A stretch of DNA of 64,000 bases, taken from NCBI RefSeq assembly GCF_900292075.1, contig NZ_OLMV01000004.1, positions 124,001 through 188,000 on the forward strand, in the 5' to 3' direction. Of this stretch, positions 33,898-41,628 are shown piece after piece. Numbering within the stretch: the stretch's first letter is position 1; every line of letters starts with the position of its first letter. The notes below the pieces were generated by a model. The model did no database searches. It worked only from the letters and a program-made list of their open reading frames with translations, and had not been told where the DNA came from. Source of the DNA: Microbacterium timonense. GTDB lineage: Bacteria > Actinomycetota > Actinomycetes > Actinomycetales > Microbacteriaceae. A program made the position numbers and the translations under genes.

Positions 33898-34776
33898 ATG
33901 GCGGGGTCCCACGCATTGACGACATGGACGCGCGACGATTGCGCTCGCTTCCTGCGGAGGCCAACCGTCGCCGACGACAAGTATTCCCGAGGCGTGCTGG
34001 GCATGCGGACCGGATCCACCGCCTACCCGGGGGCGGCCGTGCTCGGCGTCGAGGCGGCCTGGCGCACCGGTCTCGGCATGGTCAGATACCTCGGTCCCGA
34101 GCATCCCCGCACGCTCGTCCTGCAGCGCCGGCCCGAGACGGTGACCGCCGACGGGCGGGTGCAGGCGTGGGTGATCGGATCCGGGACGGATGCCGCGGCC
34201 CGCGGCGAGTCCGAGACCCAGGCGCTGCGCGAGCTGCTGTCGGGGACGGTGCCGGTCGTCGTGGACGCCGGCGCGCTGGATCTCGCCCCGGCCGCGACAG
34301 CGCCGCGCATCCTGACCCCGCATGACCGAGAGCACGCGCGTCTGCGGCAGGCGTTGGGGCTGCCGAGTGCGTCGGGGGATCGTGTCGCCGACGCGCGGCA
34401 GACCGCAGAGGCCACCGGCGCGGTCGTGCTCCTCAAGGGCGCCGAAACGCTGGTCGTCGCCCCGGACGGGTGGGCCGGGGTCGTCGACGCCGGTACCCCG
34501 TGGCTGGCGACCGCGGGAACAGGCGACGTCCTGGCCGGGGTCATCGGCGCGCTCGTCGCCGGGTGGGCCGCGGGCGGACAGCAGGTGGATGCCGCGCCGC
34601 TCGCGCCGCTGGCGGCCACGGCCGCGTGGCTGCACGGCCGGGCGGCCCGCTTGGCGGCATCCGCGGCCGGCGTCGCCCCGGCGTCGGGCGCCGCGGCATC
34701 CGGCGACGGCCCGATCACGGCGCTCGACGTCGCCGAGGCGCTGCCCCGCGCGGTGGCGGAGGCCCTGCCGCGCTGA
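33898..34776 (+). CDS. nnrD: ADP-dependent NAD(P)H-hydrate dehydratase
   Basis: A 292-residue carbohydrate-kinase-like repair enzyme converting hydrated NAD(P)H back to NAD(P)H. Seen: KYSRGVLGMRTGSTAYPGAAVLGVEAAWRTGLGMVRY (N-terminal signature), VIGSGTD, VVVDAGALDL, ILTPHDREHARL and the anion-hole motif LATAGTGDVLAGVIGALVAGW near residues 200-220. The usual YjeF_N epimerase domain is not fused, so this is the dehydratase alone. The C-terminus carries an Ala/Gly-rich loop before a last helix. Confidence 0.92.
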   Translation: MAGSHALTTWTRDDCARFLRRPTVADDKYSRGVLGMRTGSTAYPGAAVLGVEAAWRTGLGMVRYLGPEHPRTLVLQRRPETVTADGRVQAWVIGSGTDAAARGESETQALRELLSGTVPVVVDAGALDLAPAATAPRILTPHDREHARLRQALGLPSASGDRVADARQTAEATGAVVLLKGAETLVVAPDGWAGVVDAGTPWLATAGTGDVLAGVIGALVAGWAAGGQQVDAAPLAPLAATAAWLHGRAARLAASAAGVAPASGAAASGDGPITALDVAEALPRAVAEALPR

Positions 34777-34808
34777 CGGGTCGCGCCGAGCACAAAAGCG
34801 CCCCTCCC

Positions 34809-34814
34809 TAGGAT
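34809..34814 (+). promoter_or_regulatory. -10 box TAGGAT, leaderless GT87 gene
   Basis: Exact 12-base spacing to GTG 34821. Confidence 0.55.
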
Positions 34815-34820
34815 GGTGGG

Positions 34821-36032
34821 GTGTCAGGGCGGGCGGTGCTGTGGGTCGCGTTCGCCGTCGTGCATGCTGCGGTGATCTGGCTGGGGTTCGCCGGTGATCA
34901 CGCCGCGTCGTGGGACGTCGACCAGCTCTACCGGTGGTGGGCCGGCCGGGCTCTGGCCGGCCAGGCCGTCCCCGGCATCACGGAGGACTGGATCTATCCG
35001 GTGCTCGCGCAGGTCCCGATCCTCCTCGTGGGCGCGCTCGGTCCCCTGATCGACTACACACTCGGCTGGGGCCTGCTGGTGACCGCGCTGGATGCCGGCG
35101 CCTTCGCGCTCCTCGTCGGCCGCGGCCGGGCGCGCGGGCGCCCACTGGCTGCGTGGTTCTGGCTCGCGGGCATCCTGGCGCTCGGCGGCGTCGGCATGTT
35201 CCGGCTGGACGCGGTCACGGTGCCGCTCGCGATCGCGGGATGCCTCTGGCTCGTCGGCCGACCGTGGCTCGCCTCCGTGCTGTTGGCCGTCGCGACGTGG
35301 ATCAAGGTCTGGCCGGCGGCGCTCCTGGCGGCCGCGGTCATCGCGGTGCGGCGGCGGTGGGCGCTCGTCGGCGGCGCGGCAGCCGTCTCAGCTGTCGTGG
35401 CCGTTGCCGTGGTGCTCGCCGGTGGAGGCGGCCACCTGCTGGGCTTCATCGGGGACCAGACCTCGCGCGGCCTGCAGATCGAAGCTCCGGTGAGCACCGT
35501 GTACATGCTGCTGGCCGCGGCAGGGGTGCCCGGCACCGCCATCGTGTACGACGAGGACCTGATCACGTTCCAGGTGACAGGTCCTGGCGTGGACGTCGTG
35601 ATCGCCGCCATGACTCCGGCGCTGCTGGCCGGCATGGTGGCCGTCGCCGTGCTCGGGGCAGTCAAGGCCTGGCGCGGCGCCACCTACGTCGCGCTCTTCC
35701 CGCCGCTGGCGGCCGCGTTCGTCCTGGGGTTCATCGTGCTCAACAAGGTCGGCTCGCCCCAGTACATGACGTGGCTGATCGTGCCCGTCGTCGCCGGATT
35801 GGTGCTCGACCGGCGGCGCTGGGTGCGTGCCGCAGTCGCGGTCCTGGCGCTTCTGACGATGACGCAGCTCATCTTCCCGTTCTGGTACGACGCCATCCTG
35901 TGGCTGGCGCCCGCCGCCGTCGGGCTTCTCGCGGTGCGTAACCTGCTGCTGGTGGCCCTGTTCGTCTGGGTGCTCGTGCGCCTGGCGCGCGTGCCGGCGC
36001 GCGGGCGGGCCCCGCAGCGCGTGGCAGGGTAG
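34821..36032 (+). CDS. GT87-family (DUF2029) membrane glycosyltransferase
   Basis: A 403-residue polytopic protein with about ten to eleven membrane segments. The N-terminal outside loop contains DVDQLYRWWAGRALAGQAVPGITEDWIYPVLAQVPILL, as in polyprenyl-phosphate-mannose-dependent alpha-mannosyltransferases of the GT-C fold, whose catalytic acidic residues lie in this loop. VATWIKVWPAALLAAAV is another family landmark. It probably adds a sugar to a lipid-linked glycan on the outer face of the membrane; the exact acceptor is unknown. Confidence 0.82.
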   Translation: MSGRAVLWVAFAVVHAAVIWLGFAGDHAASWDVDQLYRWWAGRALAGQAVPGITEDWIYPVLAQVPILLVGALGPLIDYTLGWGLLVTALDAGAFALLVGRGRARGRPLAAWFWLAGILALGGVGMFRLDAVTVPLAIAGCLWLVGRPWLASVLLAVATWIKVWPAALLAAAVIAVRRRWALVGGAAAVSAVVAVAVVLAGGGGHLLGFIGDQTSRGLQIEAPVSTVYMLLAAAGVPGTAIVYDEDLITFQVTGPGVDVVIAAMTPALLAGMVAVAVLGAVKAWRGATYVALFPPLAAAFVLGFIVLNKVGSPQYMTWLIVPVVAGLVLDRRRWVRAAVAVLALLTMTQLIFPFWYDAILWLAPAAVGLLAVRNLLLVALFVWVLVRLARVPARGRAPQRVAG

Positions 36033-36081
36033 AGGGAGCCGCGGCATCCTTCGCGGTCAGATGCAGAACCGGAGGTCCGCA

Positions 36082-36408
36082 ATGCTCGTCGCCTTCTCCG
36101 TCGCCCCCAGCGGCACCGGCCGCGCTGACGGCTCAGTGCACGACGCGGTCGCCGCCGCCGTGCGCGTGGTCCGCGACAGCGGTCTGCCCCACCGCACGAC
36201 GTCGATGTTCACCGAGATCGAAGGCGAGTGGGACGAGGTCTTCGACGTCGTACGGCGCGCCACCGAGGCGGTCGCGCCCTACGGATCCCGCGTCTCGCTG
36301 GTACTCAAGGCAGACATCCGTCCCGGCTACACCGGTGAGCTGGACGGCAAGATCGAGCGGCTCGAAGCCGCCATCGAGCGCCAGTCCGCCGACGACGGCA
36401 CGGATTGA
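36082..36408 (+). CDS. Thiamine-binding protein (MTH1187/YkoF family)
   Basis: A 108-residue ferredoxin-like protein of the MTH1187/YkoF type: MLVAFSVAPSGTGRADGSVHDAVAAAVRVVRDSGLPHRTTSMFTEIEGEWDEVFDVVRRATEAV followed by GSRVSLVLKADIRPG. Members bind thiamine or its pyrimidine part as dimers or tetramers. ATG 36082 follows GGAGG at ideal distance, which excludes the earlier ATG at 36061. The NUDIX gene begins 14 bases later, suggesting an operon; no TPP riboswitch precedes it. Confidence 0.85.
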   Translation: MLVAFSVAPSGTGRADGSVHDAVAAAVRVVRDSGLPHRTTSMFTEIEGEWDEVFDVVRRATEAVAPYGSRVSLVLKADIRPGYTGELDGKIERLEAAIERQSADDGTD

Positions 36409-36422
36409 TCCGGAGAGACCGG

Positions 36423-37304
36423 ATGCCGCCACCGTCGCCTCAGCCGGGTGAGGGCGCAGCCGCCGCACCGGGGGAGGCAGCCGTCGAGCCGGGCGCGGCA
36501 GCCGTCGAGCCGGGGGCGGCAGCCGCCGAGCCGGGGGCGATCGGGTCGTCGACGTCGCGCGCGCTGCGTGAGGTGGCGGACTCGGTGACGCACTCGCGAC
36601 CTCGTCGTCCCGGCGACGGGACGGACCCCGGCATCCCGGTCGCCGCGACCGTGGTGGTGCTGCGCGACACCGATCGCCGGCTCGAGGTGCTCATGATGCA
36701 GCGCCCGGACCGTGGGTCGTTCGCCGGCGCGTGGGTCTTTCCCGGCGGCAAGCTCGAAGCGGCCGATCGCGCCGGCGTCGGCGAGCCCGAGATCGACATC
36801 GCGCGGCGCGCGGCTGTGCGGGAGACGCGCGAGGAGACCGGGCTCGAACTGCCGCCGGACGTTCTCGTACCGCTGTCGTGCTGGGACCCGCCGCCGGGAG
36901 TGGCGCTGCGCATCCGCACGTGGTTCTTCCTCGCGCCTGCCCCGCAGGGCGAGCTGTCACTCTCCGCGGACGAAGCGGTCGCGGCCGCGTGGGACAGCCC
37001 GGCCGAGCTGCTCGCCCGCCACGGTCGCGGCGAGCTCACCCTCTACCCACCGACCTGGGTGACCCTGCACGGGCTCGCCACTCACCCGGATGCCGCCTCC
37101 GCGTTCGGAGCGGCCAGCATGGCCGGCGTCGAGCGCTTCGAGACCGTCGCGCGTCGCGGCGGCGAGGGTCCCCTCCTGATGTGGGAGGGTGATGCCGAGT
37201 ACGAGCCGGATGCCGAGGCGACGGCATCCGATCCTCTTCCCGCTGCGGCGCGCCACCGTCTGGAGATCGGCGCGCTGCCGTGGCGCTATCTGCGCACGGG
37301 CTGA
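36423..37304 (+). CDS. NUDIX hydrolase with repeat-rich N-terminus
   Basis: A 293-residue NUDIX protein. The catalytic box is spread around GGKLEAADRAGVGEPEIDIARRAAVRETREETGLEL (about residues 105-140), longer than the canonical box in its first half but with intact RETREETG. PVAATVVVLRDTDRRLEVLMMQR precedes it and PPTWVTLHGLATHPDA follows, as in the CoA-pyrophosphatase-like or RNU7-like group. The first 45 residues are made of three AAVEPGA-type heptads encoded by 21-bp tandem repeats. ATG 36423 is preceded by GGAGAGACC. Confidence 0.87.
   Translation: MPPPSPQPGEGAAAAPGEAAVEPGAAAVEPGAAAAEPGAIGSSTSRALREVADSVTHSRPRRPGDGTDPGIPVAATVVVLRDTDRRLEVLMMQRPDRGSFAGAWVFPGGKLEAADRAGVGEPEIDIARRAAVRETREETGLELPPDVLVPLSCWDPPPGVALRIRTWFFLAPAPQGELSLSADEAVAAAWDSPAELLARHGRGELTLYPPTWVTLHGLATHPDAASAFGAASMAGVERFETVARRGGEGPLLMWEGDAEYEPDAEATASDPLPAAARHRLEIGALPWRYLRTG
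36476..36538 (+). repeat. Three 21-bp tandem repeats in NUDIX gene
   Basis: Units at 36476-36496, 36497-36517 and 36518-36538 differ by one to three bases and encode AAVEPGA, AAVEPGA and AAAEPGA. In-frame copy-number change would alter only the disordered N-terminus. Confidence 0.85.
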
Positions 37305-37339
37305 GCTGAGGACCAGCGGTCGACCCCCCGTGCGTCGAC

Positions 37340-38545
37340 TCAGGCTTCGAGCAGACGGCGCAGGTGGGCGCCCACGGCCTGCGTCTCGATCAGGAAGCCG
37401 TCGTGGCCGAAGTCGCTGGACAGCACGACGGCGCGATCGCCGTCGAGGGTGTTGCGGATGCCGCGCGCGATGCGGTGCTGGCCGTCGATCGGGAAGAGCC
37501 GGTCGCTGTCGATGCCGAGCACCAGGGCGGTGGCGGTGACGCGGGCGAGGGCATCCTCGATGCCGCCACGGTCGCGCCCGACGTCGTGGGAGTTCATCGC
37601 CTCGACGAGCGTGATGTACGAGTTGGCATCGAAGCGCCGTGTGAACTTGTTGCCGTGGAAATCCAGGTACGACTCCACGGCGAAGCGGCCGCCGTGCCCG
37701 AGCGGGCTGACACCGGACTGCCAGCTGCGCTGGAAGCGCTGGTTCAGCTCGGTGGGAGAGCGGTAGTTCAGCAGCGCCATGCGGCGGGCCAGGGCCAGAC
37801 CCCTGGTCGGTCCGTCACCGTCCGCCGCGTCGTAATACTCGCCCGCCTGGAAGCGCGGATCGATCCGGATGGCCTCGAGCTGCACCGAATTCAGTGCGAT
37901 CTGGTCGGCGGTGTTGACCGGGGGCGAGGAGAGGATGCCCACCCGCGCCACCCGCTCAGGGTGCATGATCGCCCACTCCAGTGCGTGCATCCCGCCCATG
38001 GAGCCGCCGACGACCGCCGCCCACACGTCGATGCCGAGCGCGTCCGCGAGCCGCGCCTGCGCGGCCACCTGATCCCGGATCGTGAGGTACGGGAAGCGGG
38101 AGGCCCACTCGTAGCCGTCGGGACCGATGGATGCCGGACCCGTCGACCCCTGGCATCCGCCGAGCATGTTCGGGGCGATCACGAACCAGCGGTCGGTGTC
38201 GATCGACGCGCCGGGACCGACGACCTCGTCCCACCATCCCGACGTCGGATGCCCCGCACCGGCCGGGCCGCGCACGTGGCTGTCGCCGGTGAGCGCATGC
38301 AGCACGAGCACCGCGTTGTCGCGAGCGGTGTTCAGCTCGCCCCAGGTCTCATAGGCGATGCGGTAGCCCGGCAGCTCGCGGCCGCCCTCCGTGCGGAACG
38401 CGCCGAACGCCGCGAAGTTCCGATCGCCGACCGGGTCGCCGTCGCGCCACGCCCCGGTGGCGGGCGGGCGTCCGCCCAGCAGGCGCGCATCGGCCTCCGT
38501 CACCGGCGCGCTGGGCACCGTGTCTTCGGAGGTCTGCCAGTCCAT
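37340..38545 (-). CDS. metX: Homoserine O-acetyltransferase
   Basis: A 401-residue alpha/beta-hydrolase-fold acyltransferase activating homoserine for direct sulfhydrylation. The nucleophile elbow is VVGGSMGGMHALEWA (Ser at about 160), with Asp in LGIDSDRLFP and His in FGHDGFLIE near the end completing the triad; NMLGGCQGSTGP is another hallmark. ATG 38545 begins the MDWQTSEDT start; the frame continues upstream into the repeat array without meaning. A TAATAC -10 candidate (38588-38583, minus) would give a 31-base leader. It lies downstream of metY but is separated by a terminator hairpin and repeats. Confidence 0.94.
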   Translation of the reverse strand: MDWQTSEDTVPSAPVTEADARLLGGRPPATGAWRDGDPVGDRNFAAFGAFRTEGGRELPGYRIAYETWGELNTARDNAVLVLHALTGDSHVRGPAGAGHPTSGWWDEVVGPGASIDTDRWFVIAPNMLGGCQGSTGPASIGPDGYEWASRFPYLTIRDQVAAQARLADALGIDVWAAVVGGSMGGMHALEWAIMHPERVARVGILSSPPVNTADQIALNSVQLEAIRIDPRFQAGEYYDAADGDGPTRGLALARRMALLNYRSPTELNQRFQRSWQSGVSPLGHGGRFAVESYLDFHGNKFTRRFDANSYITLVEAMNSHDVGRDRGGIEDALARVTATALVLGIDSDRLFPIDGQHRIARGIRNTLDGDRAVVLSSDFGHDGFLIETQAVGAHLRRLLEA

Positions 38546-38615
38546 CCGTCCATTCTTTCGGGCTCGACGGGATATCGGTCGCGTATTACACAGTCCGCGA
38601 GTGTGCGTGGCGTTC

Positions 38616-38706
38616 CGGTCGTTGAGCGAGGGAGCGCAGCGACCGAGACGAAACGGTTCGGGTGTGCGGGTGGGCGTTTCGTCTCGCTTCGCTCGCTCAA
38701 CGACCG
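38616..38706. repeat. F-R inverted doublet 1
   Basis: F 38616-38655 and R 38675-38706 are separated by 19 bases. The first F carries GCAGC instead of GAAGC. Confidence 0.85.
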
Positions 38707-38720
38707 GGAATGGGGTGTCT

Positions 38721-38812
38721 CGGTCGTTGAGCGAGGGAGCGAAGCGACCGAGACGAAACGCACTGGCGGTGTGCGGTGGGCGTTTCGTCTCGCTTCGCTC
38801 GCTCAACGACCG
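38721..38812. repeat. F-R inverted doublet 2
   Basis: F 38721-38760 and R 38781-38812, spacer 20 bases; both units match the consensus exactly. Confidence 0.85.
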
Positions 38813-38828
38813 GGGAGGCAGAGGGGTT

Positions 38829-38916
38829 CGGTCGTTGAGCGAGGGAGCGAAGCGACCGAGACGAAACGCGGCGGGGGTGCGGGTGGGCGTTTCTCGCTTC
38901 GCTCGCTCAACGACCG
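38829..38916. repeat. F-R inverted doublet 3
   Basis: F 38829-38868 and a 29-base R 38888-38916 lacking GTC. Beyond this point only R-orientation units follow. Confidence 0.85.
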
Positions 38917-39274
38917 GGGAGGACGGGTGCGTCGTTTCGCTCTTCGCTCGCTCAACGACCGGGCGGTGCGGGTGGGCGTTTCGTCTCGCTTCGCTCGCTC
39001 AACGACCGGGGCAGGAGGGGGTGGACGTTTCGTCTCGCTTCGCTCGCTCAACGACCGAGACGAAACGGTTCGCGTGTGCGGTGGGCGTTTCGTCTCGCTT
39101 CGCTCGCTCAACGACCGGGCGGGGACGGGGTGGGCGTTTCGTCTCGCTTTGCTCGCTCAACGACCGGGACCGGGTGGGTGTGCGGGTGGGCGTTTCGTCT
39201 CGCTTCGCTCGCTCAACGACCGGGGACGGGGTGTGCGGGTGGCAACGGCGGGAGGAGGCGGGCGCGGGAACGAC

Positions 39275-39314
39275 GGATGCCCCGAGCCGGCGCGGTGCGC
39301 CGGTCGGGGCATCC
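39275..39314 (-). terminator. metY terminator hairpin
   Basis: GGATGCCCCGA (39275-39285) pairs with TCGGGGCATCC (39304-39314); after one bulged G the stem continues as CCGGCGC/GCGCCGG with a three-base loop, 18 bp in all. It begins 23 bases after the metY stop. Confidence 0.7.
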
Positions 39315-39337
39315 CATCGTCCCTGAGGAGGGGGTCG

Positions 39338-40660
39338 TCAGGCGCGCGCGGCCTCCGAGACCCGACGCGCCGCCGCGAGGGCCTGCTCGAGGTCGGCCTT
39401 GAGGTCGTCGATGTTCTCGAGACCCACCGAGAGGCGCACGAGCCCCGGCGTCACGCCGGTCGTCAGCTGCTGCTCGGGGGTGAGCTGCGAGTGCGTCGTC
39501 GACGCCGGGTGGATGACGAGCGAGCGCACGTCGCCGATGTTGGCGAGGTGGCTGAACAGGGTCAGCGAGTTGACGAACTCGCGGCCCGCCTCCACGCCGC
39601 CCTTCAGCTCGAACGAGAGCACCGCGCCGACGCCCTTGGGTGCGTAGGTGTTCGCGGCCGCGTACCACGGCGAGGTCGGCAGACCCGAGTAGTTCACCGA
39701 GGCGACATCGGGGTGGTTCTCAAGCCACTCGGCGATCTCCTGCGCGTTCTGCACGTGGCGCTCCACACGCAGCGAGAGCGTCTCGATGCCCTGGATGAGC
39801 AGCCACGCGCTGTTCGGCGAGATGGCCGCACCCAGGTCGCGCAGCAGCTGCACGCGGGCCTTGATGATGTAGGCCAGGCCGTCGCCGACCGCGGCGGTGT
39901 ACGACGCGCCGTGGTACGACGGGTCGGGCACGGTGAGGCCGGGGAACTTGTCGACGTTCTTCGACCACTCGAAGGTGCCGCCGTCCACGATGACACCGCC
40001 GATCGTGGTGCCGTGACCGCCGAGGAACTTCGTCGCGGAGTGGATGACGATGTCGGCGCCGTGCTCGAACGGCTTGATCAGGTACGGCGTCGCGATCGTG
40101 TTGTCGACGATCAGCGGCACGCCGTTCTCGTGCGCGATGTCGGCGACGGTGCGGATGTCGAGCACGTTGATCTTCGGGTTGCCGATGGTCTCGGCGAAGA
40201 AGAGCTTCGTGTTCGGGCGCACCGCGGCGCGCCACTCCTCGGGGTCGTCCTGGTTCTCGACGAACGTGACCTCGATGCCGAGCTTGGCCAGCGTGTACTT
40301 GAAGAGGTTGTACGTGCCGCCGTAGATCGAGCTGGAGGCGACGAAGTGGTCGCCGGCCTCGGCGATGTTCAGGATCGCGAAGGTCGACGCGGCCTGACCG
40401 CTCGAGAGGAGGAGGGCGCCGGTGCCCCCTTCGAGCGCGGCGAGGCGCTCCTCGACGACAGCCTGCGTCGGGTTCTGGATGCGGGTGTAGATGTTGCCGA
40501 ACTCGGCCAGCGCGAACAGGTTGGCCGCGTGATCGGCGTTGTCGAAGACGTACGACGTGGTCTGGTAGATCGGCGTCGCGCGAGCCTTGGTCACCGGGTC
40601 GGGCTGAGCCCCCGAGTGGATCTGCTTGGTCTCGAAACGCCAGTTCTCGGGTGCGGACAT
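39338..40660 (-). CDS. metY: O-acetylhomoserine sulfhydrylase (MetY)
   Basis: A 440-residue Cys/Met-metabolism PLP enzyme making homocysteine from O-acetylhomoserine and sulfide. Family marks are YTRIQNPTQAVVEERLAALEGGTGALLLSSGQAASTFAILNIAEAGDHFVASSSIYGGTY, the PLP lysine in IHSATKFLGGHGTTIGGV (about residue 212), and HPASTTHSQLTPEQQLTTGVTPGLVRLSVGLEN at the end. The 440-residue length and the insertion FEWSKNVDKFPGLTVPDPSYHG distinguish MetY from the shorter MetB/MetC. ATG 40660 has GCAGGAGC upstream. Together with metX it completes the direct-sulfhydrylation route. Confidence 0.94.
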   Translation of the reverse strand: MSAPENWRFETKQIHSGAQPDPVTKARATPIYQTTSYVFDNADHAANLFALAEFGNIYTRIQNPTQAVVEERLAALEGGTGALLLSSGQAASTFAILNIAEAGDHFVASSSIYGGTYNLFKYTLAKLGIEVTFVENQDDPEEWRAAVRPNTKLFFAETIGNPKINVLDIRTVADIAHENGVPLIVDNTIATPYLIKPFEHGADIVIHSATKFLGGHGTTIGGVIVDGGTFEWSKNVDKFPGLTVPDPSYHGASYTAAVGDGLAYIIKARVQLLRDLGAAISPNSAWLLIQGIETLSLRVERHVQNAQEIAEWLENHPDVASVNYSGLPTSPWYAAANTYAPKGVGAVLSFELKGGVEAGREFVNSLTLFSHLANIGDVRSLVIHPASTTHSQLTPEQQLTTGVTPGLVRLSVGLENIDDLKADLEQALAAARRVSEAARA

Positions 40661-40712
40661 GGCTTGCTCCTGCGGGTTCGGATGCCGGGGGCGTGCCCCC
40701 CAGCCGGATTCG

Positions 40713-40739
40713 AGAGTACGGAGAACCCCGGGTTGTCAA
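40713..40739 (-). promoter_or_regulatory. Candidate metY promoter
   Basis: On the minus strand TTGACA (40739-40734) and TACTCT (40718-40713) are 15 bases apart, shorter than the usual 17. Predicted +1 near 40706 gives a 46-base leader, too short for a SAM riboswitch. Confidence 0.4.
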
Positions 40740-40827
40740 CAACGCGTCGGAAATGTGACGTAACGTCGCTCGGGCGCCAGGGACGGTACCGGCCGCAGCG
40801 CGCGCGAGGCCGCAGTGCGGGGATGGG

Positions 40828-40833
40828 TAGCGT
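40828..40833 (+). promoter_or_regulatory. -10 box TAGCGT, leaderless SDR gene
   Basis: Exact 12-base spacing to ATG 40840. Confidence 0.55.
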
Positions 40834-40839
40834 GGAGGC

Positions 40840-41628
40840 ATGGCGAACAGACGTGCAGTGGTGACCGGGGCCAGCTCGGGGATCGGCGAAGCGGCGGTCC
40901 GAGCGCTGCGGGCGAGCGGGTGGGACGTGGTCGGCGTGGCGCGACGGGCCGACCGGCTCGCGGCGCTCGAGTCGGAGACCGGCGCGGTGGCCTTCGCCGC
41001 CGATCTGACGACGGATGCCGATGTGGCGGCGCTCGCGGAGTTCCTGCAGGATTCGGGACCGGTGCACGCGCTCGTCCACGTGGCCGGCGGCGCGCGGGGG
41101 ACCGACCGCGTGGAGGACGGACGCGTCGAGGACTGGCAGTGGATGTTCGAGGCGAACGTGCTCTCGGCCCAGCGGCTCGTGGCGGCGCTGCTGCCGCAGC
41201 TGCGGCGGGCCGCGGCATCCTCCGGCCACGCCGACACGCTCTTCGTGACCTCGACCGCCGCGCAGGCGGCCTACGCCGGCGGTGCCGGGTACAACGCGGC
41301 GAAGGCGGGGGAGTCGATGCTCGCCCACGCGTTGCGTCTGGAGCTGAACGGCGAGCCGATCCGGGTCGTCGAGGTCGCGCCCGGCATGGTGCACACGCCC
41401 GAGTTCACGCTCAACCGCCTGGGCGGGGATGCCGTCGCGGCCGAGCGCGTCTACGAGGGCGTGGCGAACCCGCTCACCGCCGAGGACGTCGCCGACGTCA
41501 TCGCGTACGCCCTGAACGCACCCGGACACGTCAACCTCGACCTCGTCACGATGCGGCCCGTCGCGCAGTCCGCGCAGTTCCTGCTCGCCCGCGGCCCCTT
41601 GCGCCCGCGCGGCATGGACCAGTCGTGA
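40840..41628 (+). CDS. Short-chain dehydrogenase/reductase (YdfG-like)
   Basis: A 262-residue classical SDR: cofactor motif TGASSGIGEAAVRAL (about residues 9-23), Asp of the adenine pocket in AADLTTDAD, LVHVAGGARG in place of NNAG, and the catalytic Ser...YNAAK (TSTAAQAAYAGGAGYNAAKAGESMLAHALRLEL). The arginine after the first beta-alpha unit (VARRADRL) suggests NADP preference. It resembles serine/3-hydroxy-acid dehydrogenases of the YdfG group, but the substrate is not certain. Its stop overlaps the AlaX-like GTG start, forming a coupled pair. Confidence 0.88.
   Translation: MANRRAVVTGASSGIGEAAVRALRASGWDVVGVARRADRLAALESETGAVAFAADLTTDADVAALAEFLQDSGPVHALVHVAGGARGTDRVEDGRVEDWQWMFEANVLSAQRLVAALLPQLRRAAASSGHADTLFVTSTAAQAAYAGGAGYNAAKAGESMLAHALRLELNGEPIRVVEVAPGMVHTPEFTLNRLGGDAVAAERVYEGVANPLTAEDVADVIAYALNAPGHVNLDLVTMRPVAQSAQFLLARGPLRPRGMDQS

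Larger units (their letters stand above)
38616..39222. repeat. REPIN-like cluster of palindromic repeats between metY and metX
   Basis: Unit R (32 bp, CGTTTCGTCTCGC...CTCAACGACCG) occurs nine times: 38675, 38781, 38888, 38933, 38977, 39026, 39086, 39135 and 39191 (start positions; the third and fourth lack three bases, the eighth has one change). Unit F (40 bp, its reverse complement with 4- and 3-base insertions) occurs at 38616, 38721 and 38829, and a 3' fragment of F abuts the sixth R at about 39053-39067. The first three F each pair with the next R across about 20 bases of GTGCGGGTGGG-like spacer, giving long hairpins. No ORF here is real. The whole 792-base gap (38546-39337) holds only these, a terminator and the metX promoter. 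Confidence 0.9.

Noticed and set aside
32772..34019. Longer old yellow enzyme start at 34019
   Set aside because: The additional 59 residues overlap the nnrD promoter and coding start and lack homology; ATG 33842 has a ribosome-binding site.
38616..39222. CRISPR array
   Set aside because: Units occur in both orientations, spacers are short, variable in length and low complexity, and no cas gene is present.
38391..39326. Plus- and minus-strand frames running through the repeat array
   Set aside because: They translate the palindromic units into repetitive Ser/Arg/Leu strings such as SLRSLNDR; no start signal or domain.
40661..40839. SAM riboswitch upstream of metY
   Set aside because: The predicted leader is only about 46 bases and none of the SAM-II or SAM-IV core patterns was seen.
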